From Isochrysis galbana (Eukaryota; Haptophyta; Isochrysidales; Isochrysidaceae): a DNA stretch of 64,000 nucleotides. The translations under genes and the position numbers were made by a program. The stretch is taken from contig CM030937.1 in the NCBI GenBank assembly GCA_018136815.1, positions 5,102,632-5,166,631 of the forward strand, written 5' to 3'. Of this stretch, positions 10,226 through 19,290 are shown piece after piece. Numbering within the stretch: position 1 is the stretch's first letter; the number at the start of each line of letters is the position of its first letter. The notes beneath the pieces were generated by a model, which did not search any database, had not been told where the DNA came from, and saw nothing but the letters and a program-made list of their open reading frames with translations.

Positions 10226-10345
10226 TATCCCCAGCTTGGCGGCTAGTTCCACTAGCTCCTCGCTGGGTCTGAGCCCACCCTTGTCGCTTACATTGAAAAT
10301 AGGTCTCAAGTCGCTTATCGCTTATGTCTATTCTTTTTGGGGGGG
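10226..10345 (-). mobile_element. LINE C-terminal coding remnant, minus strand
   Basis: Continuation of the LINE at 9094-9437, split from it by the family B insertion. On the minus strand it encodes SDLRPIFNVSDKGGLRPSEEL and following residues. These match the order of the other LINE C-termini (TDFYPLYTVDADKNLTPSTEL near 17740). Confidence 0.6.
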
Positions 10346-10360
10346 CTGTCCTCAACTAAC

Positions 10361-10530
10361 AACTAAGTTTATACTTAGACGCGATGGAGCGCGCCGCCGC
10401 GGCTCCCCTCTCCTTCGGGCCCCCCGCCGAGGGCGCCCCCCCAGTGCCCATGGAGCGGCCGCTGTCGAAGCGGCCGCGTCCGCCCACTGAGGCCGAGCAG
10501 GTGCGTGCGACTCCATGCTCCTGCGCCGCA
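10361..10530 (+). mobile_element. MERA leader copy 1: head motif plus first coding segment
   Basis: It starts with the head motif AACTAAGTTTATACTTAG. An ATG at 10384 then begins MERAAAAPLSFGPPAEG. The segment includes the basic, nuclear-signal-like KRPRPP and ends GAGCAG|GTGCGTGCG, a good splice donor. Close relatives lie at 32295, 61020 and, more diverged, at the 5' end of the LINE at 16296. This makes it most likely the 5' end of a retroelement ORF rather than a host gene. Confidence 0.5.
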
Positions 10531-11022
10531 CTACAGCCTCATGCTCCTGAAGATGCAGTGCGAGGAGATCGCGCGGGCATTGCAGACCTCTGTCCTCTGT
10601 TGAGGCAGCTGCGCAGGCAGCTGCAGCACGCACGCCACTGGGAGAGGTTTGCAGCGTGCAGTACGACGAAGCGCACGAACAAATGAAGTTAGCCAACGAT
10701 GAATTCTTGGTAGAATGTTTGAAGGCCGAGGGAGAGCTGGGCGGCATCACCAAGGCTCTGAATATTGACTGTCACACAATCCAACTCCCACTGGACGACG
10801 ATGGTGCCTTTCGCAAGGCTGCGCTGCAGGCACTCGTGCACACCGTCGGGGCCGTCTGCATGCTGCACGATGGGTCGCTGCAGATGAAGACGAGGTGTCG
10901 TTCCGTCAATTGTGGGACATCAGTCGAATTGAGCGATCGAATGTCCGCAGTTGTATACAGAGCGTTATTTTAAAATTAAATGCAGACTAGCGGAACAACT
11001 TATTTTCCCTGCTTTCCCGGGG
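10531..11022 (+). pseudogene. Possible ORF remnant downstream of MERA leader 1
   Basis: A frame open across 10600-10973 encodes a mixed-charge, helical stretch (YDEAHEQMKLANDEFLVECL) that looks protein-like. An in-frame stop near 10600 separates it from the leader. I recognise no family. It could be a spliced second exon or a decayed retroelement ORF. Confidence 0.25.
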
Positions 11023-11163
11023 AGCCACCTTGGCGGGCTACTGGCCGCCCAGCGCGCCCCGTTCACCGTGTCTTCACCTGCACCTGCAGTTCCTGCACTC
11101 TCACCTTCACCTGCACCTTCACTGAAGAAAAAACTTCGGACCAGCACCTTCCCAGTTGGAAAA
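11023..11163. repeat. 141-bp repeat, copy 1
   Basis: Identical by eye over 141 bp to 47866-48006. It is open in several frames; one plus-strand frame gives a Ser/Pro/Ala-rich peptide followed by SLKKKLRTSTFPVGK. Flanking sequences differ at both ends, so this is a discrete, recently copied segment. Confidence 0.75.
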
Positions 11164-11185
11164 AAATTATTATAAGAAGAATGAT

Positions 11186-11738
11186 CCGAGAGATACACCA
11201 CGTTATGCAAAGCGGCACTCCACGCGGCAACAACACAGACGCCTCCAGACGAGCCAAAGCAGACATGGGCCGCCAGCCGAAAAAACGCATTGACGTCAAC
11301 GAATTTTGCCATTTCGCCCACTATTTGAAGCTAACGACGACAACGAACTAATACCAAGCAGCAAACTCGTAGCATTACTAGAACGTTTGAAAATTAGACA
11401 CATAACTAGACAAAAAAACAACTTAGGACAGAGCGATCAAGGTTAATAACAATCCGAAGGGGGACGAAGATGGGGAAGGCAAGAAGGCCGGGCCCCCACA
11501 CAGGGACGGACCGTACTCGAGGCCGCCGAAAAGAGACTCACGAGGCCTGCCCCTCCCCTCTCCCTAACGCTAGGCCCAAAGCAGTGTACATGGGCCTACC
11601 CCCCAAAACCGAAGAAAAAGGAACGAGGGGGGGGAGCGGAAGGGAGAGTAGTGGTAGGGGTATAGGCGTTGGCAACGTGATCGCACGCGACTGCGAGACG
11701 TTAGCAGCATAGCGGACACCTTCAAGAAGGTTTTATTT
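11186..11738 (+). mobile_element. LINE 3' fragment (frameshifted C-terminus and 3' UTR)
   Basis: It encodes MGRQPKKRIDVNEF, then shifts frame near 11310 into RPLFEANDDNELIPSSKL, ending LGQSDQG and a stop at about 11445. The same words occur at 17696-17857 (MGRQPKKRIDTTDF) and on the minus strand at 33960-34120 (MGRQPKKRIDTNDF). The 3' UTR includes GCTAGGCCCAAAGCAGTGTA (11571 onward), conserved in the other copies. It is a dead copy. Confidence 0.7.
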
Positions 11739-12395
11739 TGGACGCACACGCATCTGGTTCAACCTACGTGAGGCCCTCGATTGTACCGCACCCACCCACA
11801 CACATACACACACCTTCCCTCGAGAATGGGTTAGATGCGGGCCACGGCTTGAGTTTTGGACCTTCAGCGCAGGGTTAATCTTAACCATGCTCAATCGTTC
11901 GAATGCAAGATTCGGAAATGAACATGCTGGGGCAGGTGTCAAGTGTTCGAATGCAGCACCAAACACCAAAGGCCAAAGGCCATCACTAGCCTCGTTTACA
12001 CATTTGCACACTCCACGATAGCCATAGTACTAGAAGCTCGCCGCTCGCGCTGCCCCTTAGAGCGGGCCACTGTTGAAGCTTCAAATGCACAGCCTTGTAT
12101 TCGAGCCCAATGCAAGCAAGATGCAGCATGCATGATGCATGATGCAGTCTAGTGATGCGTGGCCCCTGGAACCTCACTCCGATAAAGACGGGCACATTTG
12201 CTGAAGCAGCTGGACCCTGACAAACGCCCATTACTGCAGAATTTTGGCACAATCCATTTCATTCTTGCTTCATCTGTGCGTGGAGAGCTACATCTGGTGA
12301 AACGACGAATGGTCTCATCATCTTGATGTTGTGTGCATGCACAGCAAGCCGTGGTTCATGGGTCTGCGCATTGGGCACAAATAATTCCAACTCGG
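11739..12395. other. Intergenic, nothing recognised
   Basis: There are only short open frames. GTTCGAATGC-like words recur at 11888 and 11945. No tRNA or gene could be supported. Confidence 0.35.
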
Positions 12396-12752
12396 TCAAA
12401 AGAAAGGGTCTGGTTTCGCCGACGGGTCATAGGGCCTACCGAGGCGGTAGGTGGTCTCATTATACGGCCACGGGCCGACGACTGTGACAAACTTCCCATC
12501 CCTGCTCAGACGTCCACCTTTGCGGAACTCGACGAACTGCTTGCTCATCTTCCCACCTTTGCAGACGCAGCCGGAGTAGCGATTCGCACCTCGGACTCTC
12601 CAGTACTCGAGCACGTCCGGCTCCTTCGGCGCCTCAGTGCTGGTAACTGGCTCGGCCTCCACTGGCACGGCCTCCGGCTCGGGATGCTCCGGCATCCTTG
12701 GCGAAAGCAAGAGGTGGACCGGATCGGACCGATCGATATGGTTCGGGCTCAC
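12396..12752 (-). CDS. Possible exon of an unrecognised protein
   Basis: The open frame ends in a varied, protein-like stretch (EYWRVRGANRYSGCVCKGGK, then FVTVVGPWPYNETTYRLGRP), preceded by a Pro/Glu-rich segment. There is no ATG before an upstream stop near 12785. If it is real it is an internal or terminal exon, or a truncated gene. The amino-acid mix is less biased than chance frames nearby. I recognise no family. Confidence 0.25.
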   Translation of the reverse strand: MSPNHIDRSDPVHLLLSPRMPEHPEPEAVPVEAEPVTSTEAPKEPDVLEYWRVRGANRYSGCVCKGGKMSKQFVEFRKGGRLSRDGKFVTVVGPWPYNETTYRLGRPYDPSAKPDPFF

Positions 12753-13111
12753 ACAAAGGACGAGCGTGAAAATTAGAATTCAGTGAAGTACACTAAAGCC
12801 ATCTGAAACACTCCGGCCAGACGGCGACGGCCGACGATCGGAGGGCGATTTGCTGGAATCAATCAATCTCGTCTAGAAAGTAGAATGGGGACCGCAGCAC
12901 AACGGACGCGATGAGCAAAGTTTTCGGTCAGGTTTTCGGCGAGCTTTTCGACGAAAAGGTGGCCCCTGCCGAAAACCTCTTTGGCCAGGTTGCAGGTTGC
13001 AGGTGCTCCAGGTTGGTCGAAAAGTCGAAAAGCGGGGTGTTCGACTGTTCGACCCTCACGGCCGAAAGCCAAAAGGCTCTTTCTGGCCCACTTTCTTGGG
13101 AACGGCCGGGG
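12753..13111. other. Intergenic before family B copy 3
   Basis: A short plus-strand frame from 12911 (MSKVFGQVFGELFDEK) arises from repeated GGTTTTCGG/GAAAA words. I do not call it a gene. Confidence 0.3.
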
Positions 13112-13735
13112 AACTAAGTTTATACTTGGTTCACCCATGGCGGGGCACGAGCCCCCCCCTCTCTCCACTCCTCCCCCGCCATGGGGGAGGAACCACCCAC
13201 TCTCCTGGCACGCCTGACTGATGGCCTGCCAGGAGCACATTGCCATGCCGACCCATCCCTCTCCCCACAGGCACGCCTTATTCGCCCGCCCTGGCTTGTC
13301 GTGGCCAGCCCATCCATCTGACCAGCCCCTCCTCCCCGTGGGCCCCCCTGTTCAGGACCCCCCAGCCAGCTCCAGTCGACCCGCAGGGGCTCGGAGCGCC
13401 AGCGAGGGAGAGGCAGGAGGGGCCAGGGCCATGTCCCAGCCTCACCTGCCCCCTGAGCCCCTGAGCTGTGCTCCCAGGCCCCTGCAGGCCATCTGGGGAC
13501 CTGAAGAGGGGCCGCAGGCGCGCGCCATGGGCCCCCGCCGCAGGGAAGAGAGGAGGAAAAGGGAAGAGGGAGGGGAGGGGGGAGCGGCAGCTCTCCCCTC
13601 CGGCAGAAACGTGTCTTCTCGCCCCGTTTGGGTAAGAGAAGACGGGGGCGCCAGAGCCAGGAGGGAAGGGCCGCGGCTCGCCGCGGCCACTCGCTCTAGC
13701 GAGGGAGATTAGCGCTTCTAGGCTCCTATCTCACG
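13112..13735 (+). mobile_element. Family B element, diverged copy 3
   Basis: Head AACTAAGTTTATACTTGG, then CCATGG and the same order of blocks as 9454-10209, diverging after about 13260. It keeps the two-hairpin region (13574-13643) with changed bases. I could not find the T-rich tail, so the 3' end is approximate. Confidence 0.6.
13574..13643 (+). ncRNA. Two-hairpin RNA structure in family B copy 3
   Basis: Hairpin 1: GGAGGGGGGAGC (13574-13585), loop GGCA, GCTCTCCCCTCC (13590-13601); all 12 positions pair, one as G-U. Hairpin 2: GTCTTCTC (13613-13620) with GAGAAGAC (13636-13643), inner CCC/GGG. Relative to 9892-9964, pairs 3 and 7 of hairpin 1 have flipped on both strands. The surrounding DNA is G- and C-rich, which weakens this copy taken alone. 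Confidence 0.5.
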
Positions 13736-13849
13736 AGTGCCCCCCCCCCCCCCTTGCATTGCTTTTACCCGAAAGGGGTTTTCCCCCAGCGTGGACTCGA
13801 GTCGACTCGAGCGAGGAGAGGACGCGCTTGGGCTTGGGTGCGCGGGGTC

Positions 13850-13995
13850 GGTGCATGCACTGGGGGGAGGACAAATATCGAGGGGAGGGGGCAGTGCCCC
13901 CACCCCCCAGTATCACTCGGACACCTGGCCCGTCAGGCATGGCGGGATTCCGGGACTGAAACGTCATGTCCAATTAGCTAGTGGGGTTGGCTAGG
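13850..13995 (+). repeat. Family C repeat, copy 1
   Basis: About 150 bp running from GGACAAATATCGAGGGG through CGGACACCTGGCCCGTCAGG to GGTTGGCTAGGATATAACAT. Related copies are at 18716-18880 (plus) and 55185-55345 (minus). It lies directly downstream of a family B element, as the other copies lie next to family B heads. Confidence 0.7.
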
Positions 13996-14207
13996 ATATA
14001 ACATTGATTATTATTAGTCGTAGTAGTATATTATTAGCCCGGTACTACCACGACACCCCTCAGCGCACCTGCCCGTACGCCTTGACGTGTGCGTGTGTTG
14101 ACCCATAGACCCATACGCATATGCACCCTTTCAAATCTCCCCCCTCGCAAACCCCCGGCTCCCATTATAACTCCCCACAAGCACAAGCACAAAAAAAACC
14201 TTATAAT

Positions 14208-14214
14208 AATATTC
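14208..14214. repeat. Target-site duplication of TIR element, left
   Basis: AATATTC, repeated at 16267-16273 just outside the other terminal inverted repeat. Confidence 0.7.
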
Positions 14215-16266
14215 TAGGGCGGTCAAACAGGGCTTTTTAAGTACTAATATTGGGGGGGTCGACATTTTTGACCGTGAGCGGAAAGCCCCGGCGAAAGCGC
14301 CTCGGAGGGTCTCCCCGCCTTTTCAGAATCCTCGTCCGAAAAGACGGTGCGAAGTCCCGTCGGACCCCCCCCCCTTGCACACGCTCTGGCGGCTCACACG
14401 AGCCGAACTAGACGTCGCTCCCACTGAGAGATGTGTTTCTTTTGTCTAAAAGGTGCCTACACACCTCTTAAATTAGGGGTCCGACGCCCCATATTGCCTA
14501 TAAAGCAAATTTCAAACCCTGGTGCCCCAGCGATGACGTCCGCGCATGCACATACGCACCACACACAGCTCGCACACGGCTCATTCGGCTGTCACAGGAT
14601 GCTCCTTGACTGTCCCGACCCTCGCCCCGCAGGATTCGCCCGGGCTCGCGATTGACGAGGAGCTGGAGCACCAGGACGCCATGGCGCTCGATGCTGCTCG
14701 CTGGTCGACAAAAGTTTGCTGGCCGCTGGCGGGACAGGTGCGCTGCCGATCGCGCCCGCTCTGGCGCAGATCGACCAGGCCCATACCTACAATTCCTTTG
14801 CCGCCCCAAACGTCAGGTTCCCGACTCGTATTTCGACGCTGTGAGGCAGGGAGAACACCTGCCGCCAATGCTCAACCAGAGCATCGGCGGCAGGTGTTCT
14901 CTCTATGTTTTCGTCGGCTCCTCGGATTTTCACGTGCATCATAGGGCTGGTAGCAATCTAGAAATGTAATTTAAGCTAGCCTGCAGCGTGATCTGCGACG
15001 GCGCGACGCGCGCGGCCGAACAGTACTGTAGAATTGATAGCTTTTTGTTTGATGTCTAAAGGGAGAAGTTTTCTCCGCACGGAGGGCTCGAAAATTGGGC
15101 AGAAGGGCGAATTTCGAGCTCTTGACCGCCCGTTCTTTTGGCTACTAGTAGATTCAATATGTAATCTAGCCAAGCAGCGGCCTGAAAGCTTCAGGCGTGA
15201 TGGTTGCGATCGATTTCTGTGGGCAATCGTGTCGTGAATCACGATTGGACACCGGCTGCTTTGCGCTCATCACGAGCCAACTTTTAGAATTTTTTGTACA
15301 CACGGATGACCTCCAAGGCCATTCACGTTCGGAGACACACAAGTCGTGCCCGCCAAGCACGGGCCAGTCAATAGTTTGCCCGTTTTTATGGCACAACATC
15401 CCAACATGGAGCACAAAAAGTAGTTTTGTTTTCGCATTGACGTGCTGAATTGACGGACAGCCTCGTGTCTTCGAGCGTCTCACGTTCGATTTCGAGAGAC
15501 AACCCCTCCCTTTCTTTCGATGATTCGACAGTCTCATATGGTAAGACTGGTTGGCTACCGAAACATTGGCATTTGGGCATGCTGATGGTCATGTATTGTG
15601 CTCATATGTGTCTTGGACTGGTGAAATGAAGACTAAAATAAGAATTACTAAGGTTATAATTTGGCAAAACTATAATCAATTTGATCTTTTTCTCCTGCGG
15701 CGGCGCGCGATGGCGGCCGCAGCGATGGTCGCTGGCCTCGCCAGTGGCCTCGCAAGCGGCCTGTGGCCGCTCTGGCGAGGGTCTGCGCGGCCAGGAGGCC
15801 AGCAGACACCACCTCCCACCATGCTGAGGCGGTGCCGCGCGTGATGGGGCAGCCCATCATGCGCAGCACCGTCATTTTGACGGCTCGCGGCCTGCCGCGC
15901 ACTGCATGCGCGCGAGGGGCTGGCAGTAGATGCCAGCAGGGGCGAGGTGGAGGGCGCAGGCGACGCCGTGCGCCCGCGCAGGGTTTTGTACTGCCTGCCC
16001 GGGGGTAACCGTGCCCGGGGAACGCAGGCGCGCGTCGCACAGCGCGACCTGTGGTGCACTTTTGTGGTCGACGTCGATTTCGCACGAGCGCAAAAACGTT
16101 TTTGGGTCTGTGTGTTGAATGGCGTCGAAAATGTGCATATTGCTCATTAGATTCTGCCTAACATACCCATTTCCAGTAGCATATCCTAAGATCTCGCTAT
16201 GAAACCTCAATCTTGACTTAGTGAATTTTCACCCTTAGAAGTTAAAAGCCCTGTTTGACCGCCCTA
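14215..16266. mobile_element. Non-autonomous TIR DNA transposon, family D (2,052 bp)
   Basis: Both ends carry the terminal inverted repeat TAGGGCGGTCAAACAGGGC, extending a few bases as TTTT(T)AA, and are flanked by the 7-bp duplication AATATTC. I found no transposase-like frame inside, so it must be moved by a protein encoded elsewhere. The right 80 bp recurs in reverse at 40210-40290, and related ends occur at 27588 and 62373. It inserted into an older repeat: joining the flanks restores AATATTCTCGCC, which is seen intact at 32272-32283. Confidence 0.8.
14851..14901. repeat. Near-perfect inverted repeat (23-bp arms)
   Basis: Arms 14851-14873 and 14879-14901 are reverse complements with one mismatch and a 5-base spacer (AACCA). 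It lies inside the family D transposon. It could be a subterminal structure or a transcription-coupled hairpin; function is unknown. Confidence 0.8.
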
Positions 16267-16279
16267 AATATTCTCGCCT

Positions 16280-16295
16280 CACACGTGGCACTGAG
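16280..16295. repeat. LINE target-site duplication, left
   Basis: CACACGTGGCACTGAG, exactly repeated at 18171-18186. Confidence 0.85.
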
Positions 16296-18170
16296 AAACT
16301 ATCGTTAAAACGATAGGGTCATGGAGCGCGCGCCGCCGCCCGCTCTCGCTGCCGCTGCCCTCGCCGCGATGGACGAAGAACTCATGGACACGCCGCTGTC
16401 GCCGAAGCGACCGCGCCAGGATGACCCCCCCAGCCAGGTGGGCACAAGACCCAGCGGGCCACGCCCACTCGCCACAGAGAACAACGAATCCCAAGCTAAC
16501 ATGCTGGCAACAGCCAGCATGCAGGACACCCACACCACAGTCCACAGACACACCAACCACACCTCACCAGATGGACGCTCCACTAGGGAAGGCCTCCGGG
16601 CCGGGACCCTACAAGGCCGCGGTACCGCCCTCGCGCCCAGGCGCGAGGGGCTGGCCCGGCACCAGCACATGCCGTCTATGCGGGGAAGCCGACGAATCGT
16701 CAACCCATCTGGGCGAATGCCCGAGACTCGTCAGCATCTTCGAGACGCTAAACGCGGCGGCTCGATTCACGCCCGAACCGAATAGGAGCAGAGAAAAAGT
16801 TATATTAGACAACCTATTCATATACCCAGAGGGCAACGCCCCGAAAGCGATATACACCCTATACACGCTAGCTTGGAGATACATTATAACGGATTTCTAT
16901 TGAATCCACTACGACGGCATCACATTCTCGAAAGAGTCGATATTGATAAGAACACTAGCAAGATATACAATCCTGAGCAAAGCACTACCGGACAAAAAAT
17001 TCCGTCCTAGAAACTAGGACCACGTCCTAGAAAATCCTTGGATTTCTAGGACTCTGCCGATCATGCCTCCATTATAGCCTATGGTGAGCTTTTGAGACAT
17101 CCCATCACCTGAAGCAAACCATCTCCACATCCCATTCAACCTTAGCTCTCCCCATGACCAACTCTGCGAAGCTTGTCTTTGCTTACTTTTGCCACCACAT
17201 TCAGCATGCGGTGCTGCACTCGGGCGTCCGCTCGCACCAGAGGAGTTTTATTTTAGACCGTTTGGAGCAGTAGGCTAGCGGATTGGACACTTAGATGACA
17301 AAACCAAGCTTGGTGGTCACTGAAGGTCTCAAAGAGGGCAGTCAAAGCAACATGTCATCTCCTGGGGACCATGGGTAGAAGAGCTCCCCATTGGGTGGTA
17401 TCAGCCATTTCTCCCGTTTCTAGGACAAGCAGCAATTCCGACCAGGTGACCCGTAAACGCGTCACAAAACTTGGTGTTGCTGAGGGAATGGTGCCTAGGT
17501 ACACCTGGAACATTTAATGAGGACATGCATGTGGTAACTCAATAGCCAAGGTCTGGGACAAAATAACATGGTATGCTCATGGTCTCACCTAGCAAAGTCC
17601 GTCCTAGTTTCTAGGACTGGTCCTAGAAAGCTGGGTACCTTTATCCGCTACTCTTTGCCCACACGACGGACTCGGCCAGAACCGCCCAAGCGGGAATGGG
17701 CAGGCAGCCGAAGAAAAGGATAGACACAACCGACTTCTACCCCTTATACACAGTCGACGCCGACAAAAATCTAACACCCAGCACAGAACTCATCGCACTC
17801 GCCTCCAAGTTGGGGGCGGCACACATCATAGAGTGCTCCAGAGAACTAGACAAATGAAAAACATAACTCGAGAGCACCCAACTTGCGTAAGATACGGATA
17901 CACCGCAGCCCGACCTCAAGAACAAACCCAGCGTAACATTCCCAGAGACTCCAAAAAATGGCGTCATATCCAACAGGCCTGCCCCAAAGCCGCACTCCGA
18001 ACCAGGCTCTTGGTAGTGCACCAGAGTCGGACCCCGGAAACCGAAGACAAAGGAATGAAGGGGGGAAAGGGAGGAGGTGGAGGAGGGGATGTAAGGGCCG
18101 TGTCGTGTCGGAGACAGGGTAACCTAGGATTAGTAGGCGTGTAGCCCGGAATCTTTAGATGTTTTTTTTT
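16296..18170 (+). mobile_element. LINE, internally deleted, with 16-bp target duplication
   Basis: Boundaries are fixed by the exact 16-bp duplication. The 5' end is an ATG at 16321 (MERAPPPALAAAALAAMDEE, with PKRPRQ). After about 270 bp the sequence jumps to the end of the reverse transcriptase protein: the C-terminal zinc knuckle CRLCGEADESSTHLGEC (16668-16718), helical segments, then MGRQPKKRIDTTDF and a stop near 17857. The endonuclease and polymerase domains are missing. The coding end is split by an insert at 17004-17629. The 3' UTR is related to 11445-11738 and ends GGAATCTTTAGATG plus nine T. It cannot move by itself. Confidence 0.8.
17004..17629. mobile_element. Insert with palindromic ends inside the LINE
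   Basis: The left end is GTCCTAGAAACTAGGAC followed by a second imperfect palindrome (GTCCTAGAAAATCC...GGATTTCTAGGAC). The right end is GTCCTAGTTTCTAGGAC followed by GTCCTAGAAA. Removing it rejoins the LINE reading frame (ALPDKKFRP then YPLLFAHTTDS). There is no long open frame inside. It looks like a MITE or foldback-type insertion; no target duplication is certain. Confidence 0.6.
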
Positions 18171-18186
18171 CACACGTGGCACTGAG
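18171..18186. repeat. LINE target-site duplication, right
   Basis: Second copy of CACACGTGGCACTGAG. Confidence 0.85.
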
Positions 18187-18655
18187 TTACGCTTTCGTCG
18201 TAGCCACGCCCATTCCCCTTCCTCACCCTCACTCCCCGCCTTGCGGCAACTCCCCTCGTGCTCTACTTAGGGGCTCGGGTCGTGTGGGGGGTCTGAACTG
18301 AGCGGGGTGCACCTGTCCTCAGCGGTATGTTGCCGCCTTCCGCTCCTGTTCTTGTGTGTGTCTTGTGCTGTTGAGTGACCTTTTTAATCTAAATGCGTTG
18401 TGGGTTTCCGTCGCTGTTGTGTGTTGTGATTTTTTGTGTGCCGTGACAGTCGCCGGTCGCATGTCCGAATAATCGGTTGAGGGGGTATATCGCGTCGTTT
18501 TAAGCGAGTTGAGGCTTAAGCTGCGCGAAGAACTCCTTAGAGTGCAAGACTTCCCGGCGAAGCTGCCGGTGCAGCGGTAGGTCTTTGAACGGGATTTTTT
18601 CTCTCTCTTCCGCTATCTCTCTGTGCGTTCGCGCTAGCTCCGCCGTGAGCCTGAG
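18187..18655. mobile_element. Older repeat interrupted by the family D and LINE insertions
   Basis: 18190-18390 matches 32945-33110 (shared CTTGCGGCAACTCCCCTCGT and GTGCTCTACTTAGGGGC blocks) and, in reverse, part of 46980-47060. It is the host sequence into which the family D element and the LINE inserted. No gene is seen. Confidence 0.5.
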
Positions 18656-18880
18656 TGGAGAAGGGGGGGGGGGGGGGGCTCGCTCGTGCCCCCCCATGGG
18701 CGAACTAAGTATAAACATAGTTGCTGGAGGGGGACAAATATCAAATATCGAGGGGAGGGGGTCCCCCCGGTATAACCCGGACACCTGGCTCGTCAGGGAT
18801 GGCGGGATTCCGGATTCCGGGTTGAAACGTTGTGTCCAATTAGCTGCTAGTGGGGTTGGCTAGGATATAACATTAATTGT
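18656..18880. repeat. Family B head (reverse) joined to family C copy 2
   Basis: 18656-18715 is a reverse family B head ending AACTAAGTATAAACATAGTT. From 18716 follows family C (GGGGGACAAATATC to GGTTGGCTAGGATATAACAT). Confidence 0.6.
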
Positions 18881-18899
18881 TTTACTATTACTATTACTA

Positions 18900-19040
18900 C
18901 TACTATTTATCTTTCTTTCTTCCTCTGTCCTCTGTTCTTCTTTTTAAACTTTTTAATTATCTTTTTCTTTACGGTTAGTAGTATTTCTTTTGCTTCTGAA
19001 AGCCATCGCGAATGCGACACTCCTCTGCCGTATCACATTT
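18900..19040. repeat. Repeat shared with 24000-24115 (reverse)
   Basis: The T/C-rich stretch followed by CATCGCGAATGCGACACTC matches the reverse complement of the region at the 3' end of the minus-strand ORF near 24 kb. It is probably a truncated copy of the element that carries that ORF. 19041-19290 shows nothing further. Confidence 0.55.
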
Positions 19041-19290
19041 CTACGTATATAGGCCTAAGTCTGAGAGTCAAGAACCACAATGCGCACGGGTACATGACAC
19101 CGGCTAGATGCGCAGGAGAAAACGGCGAAAAGGGCCTTGACGGCACAAAGAAATCTACGCCCCGCGACCAACCATTGCCCGACCACGTATCACCACGTGC
19201 CCCCACGAACGACAATCAGCCCCCTCCCCCCGGCCCACGGGCGCAAGACTTTGTATCCACATGAGTTGTTGTGAGATTGGCTGTGATTAG

